From assembly GCA_003342895.1 (NCBI GenBank), contig PTFA01000042.1, forward strand, positions 186,001-250,000: a DNA stretch of 64,000 nt, given 5' to 3'. Both the position numbers and the translations under genes were made by a program. This DNA is from Casuarius casuarius. Its lineage: Eukaryota > Chordata > Aves > Casuariiformes > Casuariidae. Position 1 is the stretch's first letter. Each line of letters begins with the position of its first letter. The notes beneath the pieces were generated by a model that was given only the letters and a program-made list of their open reading frames with translations, searched no databases and was not told the origin of the DNA. Below, piece by piece: positions 49,330 to 62,208 of the stretch.

Positions 49330-52300
49330 TATTTCAAGTAACATAATTGAAGTTAATCTATCCCCATTATATGTTCTAGTAGATCAGGTTTCTTTTCTAA
49401 ACATATTTCTTCCAATTTAAGAAGATATGGACACACTAGAAAATGATATAAATAGTCTGTGTGTTGGGAATCTGGACCATACTAAGGCATACAGCAGGGG
49501 CGATGTTAATATATGGAATACATGTATGTTAATTTTAGATTGGTGAACATTTTTTTAATTATTTTCCTCATACCTAAAGTGTTTGGAAGTTATCTTAAAA
49601 TGGATCTCCTTATGGGTAAAAACCATGCTTTATGAGCCCATATCTACTTTACAGTGTTGTATAAAATTCAAGAAATCGTTCATTAAAAAATTAAAGTAAC
49701 ACAATTACTTTTTATCAACTGAGTGTATTATCAGTAATAATTTGCAAGTTATGAAATTGAAAGGAAACAGAACAGATCAAGTTTTCCTTCCTCAGGCATA
49801 AAGATGGCTTGTGAGTCTTCTTTTTGTATTTTTTGGCATGCCAGAAATGAAAAAATAATATATGAGCGCTACTGTCATAGTTTCAACTGAGAATATGTCA
49901 GTAAAAGTACCATAAGGGTATTTTGTTCTTATTTTCTGGGCTGTTTTGAAACATAAGTGGCTGTAAGTAGGGACAGGAGTTCTGTGACATACAAATAACC
50001 TGGAATTAAAATATTTGTTTTACTTGCTCTATTTATCCCTTTACTTTCCTAGATCAATTGAAAATTCTTTGTTATACTTCCATTTCTATTCATACAATAT
50101 TTTTTTCATTAAAAGCAGATACAGAAAAGCCATTTTATGTTCTGAATGTTCTTAAACCACCCTGTATTTTTAACTCTGCTTGACAGACACAGCATGTTAC
50201 ACTTTTGAGAGGCTGGAATTCAATACAAGCTGGAGGTGTCACTAGTACTAAAATGTGTCTTAATAATTGAAAGCTATGAACTTAAGATTTCCACAGGAAC
50301 TTTAGCTTTGATTATTATCACTAATCTGTTATAAAAATGGGATTTTAGGTTAATCAGAACAATATCTGGGGAAGTCCTTTGGCACCAAAATATTCCCCAG
50401 TAATTCTGGCAACAAAGGGGACAAAAAAATACAAGCTGCCTCTTCATTTCTCTGTGCTGGCTGCCTACATTGCACCCAGCAGCACAGGAGTGAGAACAAG
50501 CTCCATGTTACTAGCAATAGCTCAGGCAGCAGGAGGAGATTGCAAGGAGGTTGTGGAGGAGTCCAGCCTTGTCTCTGCTTCTCCTGAGCCGCCGGGGCAG
50601 CGTACGTGCCCAACTCTGCTTGTTCCACGGCCACTGCAGAGACACAAAGGGAAATCACTGCTACAAGGCACGTGCTTTCTCCTGGGATGCCTGAGCAGTA
50701 AAACCCAGTATTCCTTTCTCAGAGCACATTGTTATCTGAGGGTCCACTCTATCTTGTGGAAGCTGAAGAGGAAAAGCATAGTGGATAAAAAAAGGAACAT
50801 GTGGGATGTCAAGTCTGGGAATGCTGAAAGAGCCTTGATCTGAGTTTTGGGCTGATGGCAAACATACCCTGTACAGTCGTCTTGGATTCACTTTGAGCAC
50901 AGGACGTGGCAGAATTTGGGATGTATTCTTCATTTCTTTATTTACATGTTTCAAAAACAGGAGTATCATTTTCAAAATGAATTTATGGATTTAGTCACAG
51001 AATTTCTGTCTAGCTTTGAAAACATCAGCTAATGTATTTGGTGCTGATTTTAGATGTGGACTTCCACAGAGGTCAAAAACTTAAACTACCTTGAACTCCA
51101 CAGAAATGTATTAGCACAAATTCACTTGAGTACCCCAGCTCTTCATATAAGAATTTTAAACTCAGTGAAAACTGCACAAAATACATACAAATCTTTCATT
51201 ATCTGACTGGCTTTGTGTGGAAATGGGCCAGAGAGCAGAACTTTACCCGCCTTGAAATTTTCTATTTAAGTACAGCCATTATGTTTATATGTCAAAATAG
51301 TCTCAGATCATACTTTCTGAGAAAAGTCTGAGGGAGAGCCACATTCTTGCAGAGAAGAAAAATAGGCCTCATTTGTGACAAATAGTGATTTGAAAGAAGC
51401 AAGGGAATAAGAGTCTTCTAACTTATAGATATTAATCACTATGGAAGTCTTTGGGAACCATTTTTTTAGGTGCACAGACACCAAATGCTCGGTGTGGTCC
51501 AGTTACTACCCAGGATAAATATGGAACTCTTTAAACATCCCAAGCTAACTGAATTCATAGATCTGTATTTAATCTGGTCTTTAACTATTTGCAATCAATT
51601 TTTTCCTCCCATTTTTAATTCTGGTCCAAGGTCAAAAATAGCTGTTTTGTATTAACATATTTGCATGCCAGCATAGATGCTCGTGTGTCTGAGAATAGTG
51701 ACTCAGAGAGATTGCATCACAGCCCAAATGAGTAAAACTAAAATAGAAGTACCAGTGAAGAAAAATTAAAGTGTATCCTGAAAACAAAGTAAGAAAAATT
51801 AAGGGGAAGATGTTATTCAAAGAGAAGAGGGGTAGAGGAGTGAAATTTTTCAAAAACATTCATAGACAAGTGAAATTAAAATGCAGAAAAGTCAGGATAA
51901 TGCAGGAAGTCACTCAGATTTTGCAAAGAGTAAAATGGCTAGAACAGCCTTCTGAGAGGTAAAAGCTGTATCTATAATTCATCTCTTGATTTTTTAATGT
52001 TAATTAAAGTGTAATGACGATAAATGTTTTTGTAGTCAATGACCTTTGATTTTGACATGCTGAATTCTTCTCTAGGTATTAGTTTGAAGTGCATAGCTCT
52101 GCAGGCTCAGTAATTGAAATTATGTTTTTTTAAAAAATGTTTTACTCATTGTTATATTTATGCAGTATTTTCCAAATAGCTAACATGATGTGTATCCTTC
52201 TGTTATTCAAGGTGAGACCTTAAATTGTTTTGCTTGCTAGGTCCATTTTAAGTATAGCCCTGTAAAAAAGTGTTTTATACAATTATTTCAAAGACATTTT

Positions 52301-52858
52301 AATACTGTATTTCACCCAAGAACTTAGAAGCCAGTTTCAGCTTCTGAGTTCAATCCCCAGTGAAACATTCAGTTTTATAACTTCTGACCACAGCCTGTAA
52401 TGACTGCAATTGTATTCAGCAAAACAGCGGAGCAGTCTGAAACTTTTGGTCACGTTTCACCAATGGTCAGAGTGCAAGGAAAGACGAGTGAAAGGCTCGG
52501 GTGACAGAAGTGGTTTCTAAACGTGTAAAACTACACAGTCTGTTAGATGCAGTTTGTTTCTTTGTGTTACTCAGGTTATTCAGGATAACAAAAATAAATG
52601 TGCCATTACAATGACAAATACATTTGTCTCAGATCACTTAAGAAAACAGTCAGTGAAGTACATGGGTTTAAAAAAACAAGACCTGTGCTTTCCATTTCCC
52701 ATTACTGCTTACTGACTTCCTTCCATCGTAACAAATGCTGAAAAAGCTTATTTTTAAGTATTCCAGTTAGCAAGGATATGACTCATGCAGTCTTCAAACT
52801 GGCAAATTCTTGGGTGATTTTACATTTGAAAAATCTTGAAATTAAGGATCTGCAGGTG

Positions 52859-52880
52859 TGTGTTTGTTTGTTTGTTTTGT
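52859..52880 (+). repeat. (GTTT)n simple repeat
   Basis: About five GTTT units. Confidence 0.85.
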
Positions 52881-53479
52881 TAATGTTTGCCTTTCCAGGA
52901 TTATCTCTATTCTGGCTGTTTTTGTGAATTAATGGTCTTTGGAAATGTCCTTCCCTCCTACCCCCTGATTGCTTTGCCATATAGGCCTTCATAAGCACTG
53001 TAAGTCGTTCACGGTGGTTAGAAATGCACAAGGGTAAGACGCACAAGTGTTTTCAAGCTCCCTTTAGACTATATGGTTGGGGAGCTCTGGCACGTTCCCA
53101 TTTGCTGCTAGAACTCCAGTTCCAGAACCCCTTTGAGAAAGGAGCTAGTCTGACCTGGTCTTCAGTTACAGAGTCACATGGTATTTTCCCCACAAACCTT
53201 TCTTTGCTTGTTCAGTGCACAAGATGGACCTATCTAGACGGGCAGGGGAGACTGCTGTCCAAAGGGACCCCGCCACTGTTGTCATGGAGCATGCAAAGGG
53301 TGCAGTGATCAAGGAAGAGGACTGCAGGAAAAGAAAGAGTGGTTCAGGCAGTGATGTAGCAGGAGAATCACTAGCCCCAGCCAGCAGGACTGTGAGGAAA
53401 ATTGACTGAACCTGGGTAGTGGCATCACTTTCCTTCCCCTTGCATATACTTCCACATACACATGTGAACACCCACAGTC

Positions 53480-53500
53480 GGGGGGGCGGGGGGGGGGGTG
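53480..53500 (+). repeat. G-run, possible G-quadruplex
   Basis: Seven G, one C, then eleven G, followed by TG. A run of this kind can fold as a G-quadruplex on the plus strand and is often prone to length error in sequencing. Confidence 0.75.
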
Positions 53501-53719
53501 TCTTTGCCTTCCCGTTACAGCTTTCTTGTCCATATACACATAGAAGAGGGGGAAGATGCCAAATTGTCATTGAGCTCCAATTTCCAAAGGCAGCGAGCAT
53601 TAATATCTGCACTTAAGTCTGTAAAAGTTGTACTTTTAGCCTTCAACTGTTCTGTGTGTTAAATGCCCCAGGGGAAAAGATAGACAAGCAAAGTATCACA
53701 GCCTGCACATCCAGTATGA

Positions 53720-53850
53720 ATGGCCATTTTGCGCTTTAATCTCTCTGTGCTTCAGTTCCATTTAAAAGGAGGAGATAGGAGGTCAAATGAGAATAATAAT
53801 TTATCTTACAAGGTACTGTGTAGGGAAAGTAATGTGAGACACCCATGGAT
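53720..53850 (+). repeat. MIR-like SINE, 3' half
   Basis: 'ttaatctctctgtgcttcag', 'ttccatttaaaaggaggaga', 'gagaataataatttatctta' and 'caaggtactgtgtaggg' follow the MIR core order ('cttaacctctctgtgcctcagtttcc', then 'tgtaaaatggggataataat'). Confidence 0.65.
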
Positions 53851-56639
53851 AAAACAGTGAAAACATCCTTGGAAAGCCCATGATGAAACTATTAATTGTC
53901 CTTATGACAGGGCTAGAAGGCGTGCAGTAATGAAGGTCCAGGGCTACATACTGAGCAAGGAGAACAATGCAGACTATTGAATAGCTGGCCCCAGTCGTCC
54001 CTTCTTGAATGTGTCTGGGCTTCTCTGGGAAAAGAACAGGCAATGGGATTGTAAGACTTTACCACAGTTCACACTAAGGTGGGAGGGAATCAAGCTAAAA
54101 TTGGATAAGTAGCCTCGATCTCATTCTTTTCTCATCTGATCCCTTGATTTTGCAGGCTTAAACTTCAAATTATTGAGATGATGCTTAGATGCATACCAAA
54201 ACTGTAAAACTGATATTTTAAATTTAAAGAAGAGCATTATTTTATAATAATGAAAAAAATCAACCTTGTCTGGAGCAAAGATAATCACCTATAGGTTCTT
54301 TACCATTCCTTAACAGGAGTGGCATGGTTATATTCACTGTTAGGCATATTTACTACCCATATGAATGGCAATCATTCACAAAATACTGTTCACTTTGACC
54401 CAGGGTTTCTAGGCTGCACAGTCAAGTGGTTTAAACTGTAGAAAGCACAAGATTTAGCATATGAGTCACTCAGCACTTCTATACGCCAAATACTAGTTCC
54501 CACTTCTGAACCTCCGGTTCCTTTAATTCCCCCTGACCACAAGCTACGTATTTTCCCCCCCTCCTGAGTAAGCAGCATCAGTCTGGAACTCAGATCCAGT
54601 TGACCGGTTATGTCATGACGTGGTCTGGCGATGGCTGTGTGCTTGACAGGGTTGCCAGAAGATACAATTGCACAAGGTTCTGGGATTTGGGACGAGTATA
54701 TGGCAGCAAGGTATTCTGCCAGCACGCAGGGCATGATTGTGAGATATCTTCTGTTTCTCTGAACAGCTTAGGGAAACGTGAACAGGTGGTCTGTGGATTT
54801 AGTGACTTGTCTGAATTTTGTATTAATTTTAATACAGAAATTAGGGAAATGAAATGAGGATGTGTGTGCTGATGTAACAAATGTATGGGCAGATGCGAGA
54901 CTGTCCCTTGGGTGCTGAGAATCAGTATAGTGATATGAGAACTGTGAGTGATGGAAAGGAAGTAGTTACAGCTAAGAAGAGGAACCGGTGAGTGGGCTGT
55001 ATGCCTTAGCTGCTTGCTTTCTTGCTTTTTATGGCTTGCATCAGTGGGGTGCATAGACTGTTATCCTTAACTCAAAATTTAAAAACCCTTGTGTGGACAT
55101 TTTCCAGGGCTTTTTCAAGCCTTGTCTACACAAACATCTTATACTGCAACATTTATTTCTTTTAAGGGCAAGTTTTTGTCTAACATGCCTAGGATCAACA
55201 AAGCTGTACTGTGATAAAGATGCCCATAGTGTTGTAGATCAGTCTCATACAAAAAGAGGAATAACCAGTATCAGTATATGGCTCTTTTTTGATGATGTTG
55301 TATTTGCATTAAAAAAGTAAATAAATCACAGCCTTCATTAATAGCCTATATATAGTAAAAACTATACTGAAGGTAGAACACTTCTGTACTGAAATAAATC
55401 CACTAACTAGCTCTTACTGCTTTCGTTGCACAAATACAGCTTGATGCTTATATTAACTTGGTCACATGAACATCAACAGCGACCCACATGAGGAGCTATT
55501 GGTGTGATGTTCTAGGATCAAAAACCTTCCACTTCTGTCTTGTGACCTTCCTAAAAGTGTACGACACATCTCAGTGCGCAACCCACATTGCCTTATTCCT
55601 ACAGGCTTTCTCTGTAACCGTTTCAGTGCAATGTTCTCTCCACTCTGCTCATGTGACTTTCCTGTCACATTTTTCTGCTCTGTTTGGACAGTTGAGATAC
55701 ATCAACACTCAGATTTTTTTTAAAGTGTAGGCAGAAGCAAATACATCATTTGAAAACATCACTTGCTAAAAAACATAACTGTCTTGTGGTCAGATCCTTT
55801 TGTATTCACGTTCTGCAAGTACTTCAGTAAATAAGTTAACTGATTAGATCTCAGTATAAAAAATACAGGTGTTAATGCTCATGGAAGACAGAGACACATT
55901 CAAACATATACACTTACAAATATGGCCTTAAATATCAGGCTTGTGCAGGGACCTCAGTCCCTTATTGTGTATCTAATCAGAGAAAAGCCCACATCTCATG
56001 TATGAAATAGTACCTGCTTATGAAATCATCTGCAGGCCAAGAAGAATATGAACAACTATTTGTGAAATAATTTCAAAAAAGGAATATTCTTTCTAGGAAA
56101 AATTCTGCATAACAGCTCCCAGCCAAAACAACAGGTTACATCCAGTTATGCACTAATTCCTAAAAATGTTCTTAAAACTATGTATAACCCTTTAAAAAGC
56201 TCTCAATTTAACTTCAAAAGTTAAAGTACTTTTACATTTGACTCTGTGAGCTCCCTCTGGTGGGTAATGTGGCATCTACCACTATTACTACAATGTAAAT
56301 ACAGAGACGTTTTGAGTTTGCAATTATGTTTATCCCAGTGGAGTTTTGATTATTTTGATTATCTATGTTCTTTATTTTCTCTAGTTGTAGGACAGTATAC
56401 TAATTTCTCACTATCTGATTACATCTGCATGAAACTACCAAAAGGGAGGTATCCAGTGTTCTTAACATACCAGAAACACTTGCACAAAGGTGTTATTTTC
56501 AACAAAGTGTTAGGCAAGAGCTAACATGAACACCCAAGTTAAATGAGGTCTGACATCCCAGGGAAGCTGAAAGAGTTCATAAGACTTACAACTTACACAG
56601 AAATATCTTTATTTTTGTCCAGAGTAGTCCTCTCCTCTG

Positions 56640-56712
56640 TGAGTAGTTTCTGTTGACTTCAGTTGGATTTACATTAACTTGTGTTGATGCTTGCCTGGAA
56701 ATCTGGCCTATA
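56640..56712. repeat. Half of a palindromic repeat
   Basis: 'gagtagtttctgttgacttc', 'agttggatttacattaactt' and 'gcctggaaatctggccta' resemble the right half of a sauropsid palindromic element that ends '...gacttcaatggatttacaccagcagaggatctggccc'. Confidence 0.45.
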
Positions 56713-57699
56713 TGACTTTACTTTTTCAAAGTACTAGACAGTACTAACCGATTGCAGGCCCTTTATTTAAAAAGCATTTATTTAGTATTATAAAAACTAA
56801 GAATCAAATCCACTGCACAGAACGGCTGGTATTAATGTTATCTGCTTTGCTAGCAAATTTTAATATGCCTTAAGTCCAATACACCCTGGTTTTCATGAGT
56901 TACATTTTTATGAAACAAAAAGCAAACGTTGTCGTTCAATTTTTCTCTTCCTACTTAGGTTAAGTAATCTGAACATCTCAAGGGTTAGCCTTGGGAAGAG
57001 TGCCCTAGCATGTTGGCAACGTTCCAGCCACAGTTCGGGTTTCAATGACCCAAAGTGGGTTGTGCTGGAATGTTAGGATTGCTGTTACTCACAATGAATT
57101 GGGGGCAATCTTGCACACCCCACAATCAATTTGAGCAACCATATTTTGGAAAATTAGGATTCTTAGAACATTGTGGAAGGAAGAAGAGCAGGAAAAGCAG
57201 GCTGATAAGTTTGCTTTTCTACTTTAGCTGTTTCAGAACACCCCTTTAATTAACAAAAAGAGGTTTATTTTTTTTTCTGCCCGTGTGAAACCTGGTAAGA
57301 GACAAAATTCTAGTTACACGATATTTAAATGTGAGGCATGAAAAAGAAAGAAAACATAAGCAGGATTGTATCAAAGGCAGTGGCACATTTTTACTGTGAC
57401 AGCTGTGTATCTCCTGAGTATGACTCTACATACAGTGTTTTCAGATGTTTATGGTATTCTCCTAAAGCTGTTATTTATATTCAAGAGACTGTTATTCAAA
57501 GTTTGACTGTCAGAGTGCTCTAAAGTGAAGCTAGCAGTATCTTATTATCCAAAAGAGAATCATCACTGACTTTTTAATCACAAAAAAGTGGCATTTAAAA
57601 GTGCTTAAACTTGATTCTGAAATGAGAGAATTCATATCTAAGTGAGCAAGGCTGTCTGGAAGGTAATCAGCAAGGTCAAGAACACACCACATGGAAAAC

Positions 57700-57880
57700 T
57701 GGATTTAGGCCCTGGTTCAACATAGCACTTACCATGGGGCACTGTGGCCACATCAAACAAAGCACTTAAACACATATCTAACTTTAAGCTGTGAGTAGTT
57801 CCCACTGATTTGCCATTAGGACTACTCACAGTGGTGAAGTTTTACTCAGGCACTGAAGTGATTTTTTCGATCACGGCCAA
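57700..57880. repeat. Palindromic MITE-like element, about 180 bp
   Basis: The left end 'ggccctggttcaacatagca' and the right end 'gattttttcgatcacggcc' are related inverted termini. Inside, 'aaagcacttaaacacatatc', 'taactttaagctgtgagtag', 'ttcccactgatttgccatta' and 'ggactactcacagtg' reproduce the layout of a common sauropsid palindrome (gcacttaagcacatgcttaacttt ... gtagtcccattgacttcaatgggactac ...). The most complete copy in the window. Confidence 0.65.
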
Positions 57881-59009
57881 AGTGACCAGCACTTTAACTT
57901 GAAACCTGACTGTTAGTTAAAGTTTCTTTGAATTTAATTGTGTGCTTGGAGTGTTTACACGCTGTGCTGCATCCGGGCCTTTCAGCTGAGCCGTCTGCAA
58001 ATGAACTAAACAGACGATTTCATAATCTAATAACAGGAAGGATCTTCTGTGCAGTGCTTCACACTGAGGTGTGTACAAAACTCAGGCATCTTGTTCCAGT
58101 CATTTGAGGTGGGTCTAGGTCCAGTTTTAGCTGTTGGAGAAGCCAGACACTGGAATAAGGACTCAAAGTAATCACTTGTTCCCACTCACACAACTACTGC
58201 CCTACCAACTCCTAGGAAGTGTCTCTGTAGAGTCACTGTGTGGAACTGAGTTAAAAAAATCCAAGCAAACAGAGAAAAAAATGTCAAATATTTACAAAAC
58301 ACTATGAAATACAGCACAAGTTGCTCTTAACCAGAAGATTAACAGCATAACACCGTTAAAGTATTTTAGAAATGCTCCTTTTGATTCTCTTTTCTTTGGA
58401 AAAAATTAACAGAGATACTGGGCTATGAGGGAAATGCCATGGGTTTCTCTGTCAGATATCTCCCATTCCTCCTTTCCCCTCCCTTTACATACCCTTTCCA
58501 GTTCTTCCAATAAGAGATGTCAGCTGTTTCAAAGATGAGACAGAGCAAAAAATGTTTCTCAGAGCTGAGGCTGCAGCACCCTTTTCTCTGAGAAACTCTG
58601 TCTCCCCTCTGCCTTTGATGTAGGAATTGGGCAGAGGAGTGACTGGGTTAAGAATATGTTCTCTGCCTTCTACATGAATGCCTGCTCAATTTTGGAGATG
58701 TAATAAGTATATTGCATACAATTTTCAGTTTGCATGTGGTAAGTGGAGACTTGGAGTTTAACAGCTAAGATATTTCTTAGCTGAACTTGCTCTATGACCC
58801 AAGAGCTCCAGTATGTATGTGACTGTTCAGCATACAGATCGCTCCACTCCACAAATGAGCATGCTTCAGACAGGGATCTATGACCAAAGACAATTTTGCT
58901 TGTGATTTCATCTCCCAAATTCTCCCATGCTGTCAATATCCTTCCTTTGGACATTGTAAATTGTGAAGGAGGAAAATGTCATGTTCAAATGCGAAATAAC
59001 AAAACACCT

Positions 59010-59410
59010 GGACCCAGGAAGGAAAAACTGGGATGGATTTGGAAGCCAGGGAGGTGCATGGTAGTGGTGGAGCAAGGAGCTGGGAGACTACCATCAGGGA
59101 CTGATGTGGAAAATGGCAGTCCTGGAAGACAGTGGCAGAAGGGGAGAGGAACAAGAAGAATGGACAAGAAACTAGAGGAGAAAGAGACACAACAAATTAA
59201 CACTGGTAACAGATGTGAAGGAAATGTTGTGAGGAGAGAAAGGATAGGTCTGATGAAAAGCTGGGCTATAGGAGAGGCCATTGACTGGAAAGCCAAGGAA
59301 TCTGGAGAAAGCAAGCAGAGGAAAAGGGAAAGGGGGATACAGGGGAACAGCCGCATGGTAGATGAAGTAAAGAGACAGAAATTTGGGATGTGGTGTCAAG
59401 ACTAAAACAG
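59010..59410. repeat. Purine-rich block
   Basis: About 400 bases of G+A-rich plus-strand sequence, giving long open frames on both strands (169 codons plus, 123 codons minus) with no recognisable domain. Composition resembles the block at 15583. Confidence 0.6.
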
Positions 59411-59843
59411 GCCAATCAAGAAGGCAGGCTGGATCTGGAAAAAAAAAAGTCATTTGTGATCAGGTGCTTAAGACTATAATAACGCATGTGCACAAAAGCT
59501 AGTTGAGTGAGGTAGCACTAACCTTCCTACTGCTTATCTCTATGATACAGATTTTTTTAATACCATTTGTGTGAAATTAGGAATAGATGATACCATAGAT
59601 AACAAAATATGACATCCTGGCAATGTCCACTCCCTCCCTTTGACAGAAGGTGAGAACACACAACAAAGTGTGTATAGCTTTCACCTCTGCATAGACAAGT
59701 TTTGAAGTTATTCAACTGGTTCAACACTTAATATCTTTTAAAAACAGTAATTTTGTTGAAGACTGCATTTAATTCTCCTTAGAACCCATTGCTGCTTTTT
59801 TGATTTGCTTTATCATTACCAATTGCTACTAATCAAACCCAAA

Positions 59844-60070
59844 GCTTTTTCTTTCTTTCCTTCTTTTGCTTTCTCTTCTTTTTTCTCTTCTCTGCTCTGC
59901 TCTCTCCTCCCCTCCCCCTTTTACTTTTACTTTTTCCTTCCCTTACCCTTTCCTTTCTTCCTTTCTTCCTTCCTTCTCTTCCTTGCTCTTTTTTTATTCT
60001 CTCTTTTTCGATCTTTCTTTCCTTCTTTCTTTCTTTCTTCTGTTCTTTCTTTCTTTTTTTCTTTCTCTTT
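59844..60070 (+). repeat. Near-pure pyrimidine tract, about 225 bp
   Basis: Runs of (CTTT), (TTCC) and (TCTT) with only scattered purines. This is a decayed microsatellite cluster. Open frames across it are low-complexity Ser/Phe/Leu strings and not genes. Confidence 0.9.
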
Positions 60071-61824
60071 AAAAGAATGTTCTTTAATCAGGAATATTAA
60101 AACATATGCTTAGAAAAGATAAGCAACTTAAAGTGGAGTGGCTTTCTAAATACACTAGATAGGCAGTGAGCTCAGACCTACAGTGATATGTACAGCTGAA
60201 CAAACAAAATGACTATTTCAGTATGAACTTAAGCATTTGGAGCTTTTTGTCTGATGACGCACTTTCCTATTTCAAGAATAGGAATTATTTAATATCTGTC
60301 TGAAGTAAGCAGAGGCTTTGTGAAATACATCGTCTTCAATTACTCTCAGCCTTACTGGAGCATTAGTGAACACTTTTGTTTAAAAATAAGTAAATAAAAA
60401 TTTCCAGCCCCATTTAATTAGGTGTACCCTTAAAAATACCATTTTGGTTACGAGAGTCAATGCCAACTAAAGGACAAGGTTAGAAGAAGAGGACTAGTGC
60501 ACACTGAGATTAGATAGCTCACCAAATAATTTAAGTCAATTTTTCAAAACTAACTAGTGCTTGGGTAAGCAGTAATGTATGCAGTAATGTCCCAGAGCTT
60601 GATTATCAGGAAATGGGTATTAGGACTTTCTGAATATCATATTCCTTTAAACATATCAAAATGGACATATCACAGCAAGCCAGGCTTCACCTTTAAAAAT
60701 TTAGACTGTATTAAGACTTCCTCTGACATCTGTCCAGGACTTGGACAACATAGAAAGTGCCCCAGTTCAAAAACAACATGAGCAACTCAGACTGCATGTT
60801 ATCCGGGACCAATGCTGTTCTGGGAACACAGTCAATAGCAGGGAGTAGGCATTTATTTAGACCATCCTGTAAGTGCTTCCTATAGCGATCTCTGTCTTTT
60901 CCTTTGACTGTATAGGGACCTTGGGGTCCAGTCACCCACTCTCTGACTCCAAAACCCACCTTATTATATCTTGCATCTGTACACAAGAGCCTTTCATCAC
61001 TTAAAACTTGGGCCTCAGTGCTTAAGTATCGGCCTTCTGGGAATACTGTTAAGACTGAGACTGCTGGCACTTTGAGTCATGCTATGTGGATATAAAAAGT
61101 ACCTAAAACTCAAATTCAGAGGAACATCAGCACCTAACTGTTTTTGTCTTCACTTGAAAATCACTCTGAGAAACCAAACACATAAACAAACTATTCTGTC
61201 AACCACACAAGGGCCTACATTGCATGGGCGCAAACTCAGCACACTTGAAAGGGAGCTTGAAATCCTTACGGTACATCTGTGCAGCTATAGTCATTGCTCT
61301 CCTGTATTTCAGTGTCAGACACAAAACCTCATTGCACACCACATACATTGCAGCAGTATTGTGTGACTTCCCTCTCTCACAGAGCCACTTACAAATTTTG
61401 GAAAATGGGGAAAGTAGAGCAAAAGGGCTTGCTCTGCACCTTGCCTGTCCGATTCTACATTTTCATTTCATGTGGCTGGAAAGAGGTAGAGAGGTCCTCA
61501 GAAGACAGAAATGTGAGCATTGTCACCATGGCTCCACAGACACTGATGGGTGGCAAAGAAAAAGCCAAAAAGACTGCAAACCTGTAGACTAAACTAATGC
61601 TCTTACAGCTCCGTAGAGGCTCTAGAGTACTCGACAGTAAGAGGAGATGAAGCAAATGAGGCATTGGAAACATTACTGTTAAAAAACAGTTTTAACAAAT
61701 TGTATTGTGGTGCTGCAGTGAAAATGTAGGAGCTATAAATGGAGAGTTGTTTGTAACAACTCCTTGAGTGGGAATTCAAGAACTAGAGCTTTTTCAGGGT
61801 TCAACCTGAAGTTTCTTAGAATCT

Positions 61825-61865
61825 GAACAAGCTTATTTATGAACAAGCTTATTTAAGCTTATTTA
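61825..61865 (+). repeat. Tandem duplication of GAACAAGCTTATTTA
   Basis: Two copies of a 16-base unit at 61825 and 61841, followed by a partial third copy (AGCTTATTTA). Confidence 0.85.
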
Positions 61866-62163
61866 GTACTTAGCTAGTCTGTGAAAGAAAAACAAACAAA
61901 ACCCAAAGAGATGCTGCCTCTGTACTGTTTCTGATCAACAGAAGCCTGATAAATGGAAATCTTAGGGACAGACATCTGACAGGTGGTATCGCAGACTGCT
62001 TTTTTAACATGCTGAAGAAAGAAATTACTTGATAATTTTAGCTAAGAAATGTGGGGAAAATAACTTACAAATTTGCTCATTTGCACTCCTTCAGAGGCTC
62101 CTGATGACTTTTCAGTTTAAAAATAGACTTTTAGTTCTACCTTATTAGAGGAATAAAGATCAG

Positions 62164-62208
62164 GAAAGAAGATAGATATTCACTGTGAAAGAAGATAGAT
62201 ATTCACTG
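62164..62208 (+). repeat. Tandem 23-bp duplication
   Basis: The unit beginning 'gaaagaagatagatattcac' occurs twice in direct succession without mismatch over 22 bases (62164-62186 and 62187-62208), which suggests a recent slippage or duplication. Confidence 0.9.

Noticed and set aside
53166..53612. 148-codon minus-strand frame with a proline run
   Set aside because: The proline run is the G-run read in reverse; no splice signals or homology.
54608..55054. 148-codon minus-strand frame
   Set aside because: No recognisable domain and no supporting context; a frame of this length is expected by chance in a 64 kb window.
58896..59405. 169-codon plus-strand frame with minus-strand frames of 123 and 93 codons
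   Set aside because: Purine-rich low-complexity sequence; Lys/Glu/Arg/Gly-rich with no family resemblance.
59805..60113. 102-codon Ser/Phe/Leu-rich frame
   Set aside because: Translation of a pyrimidine microsatellite tract.
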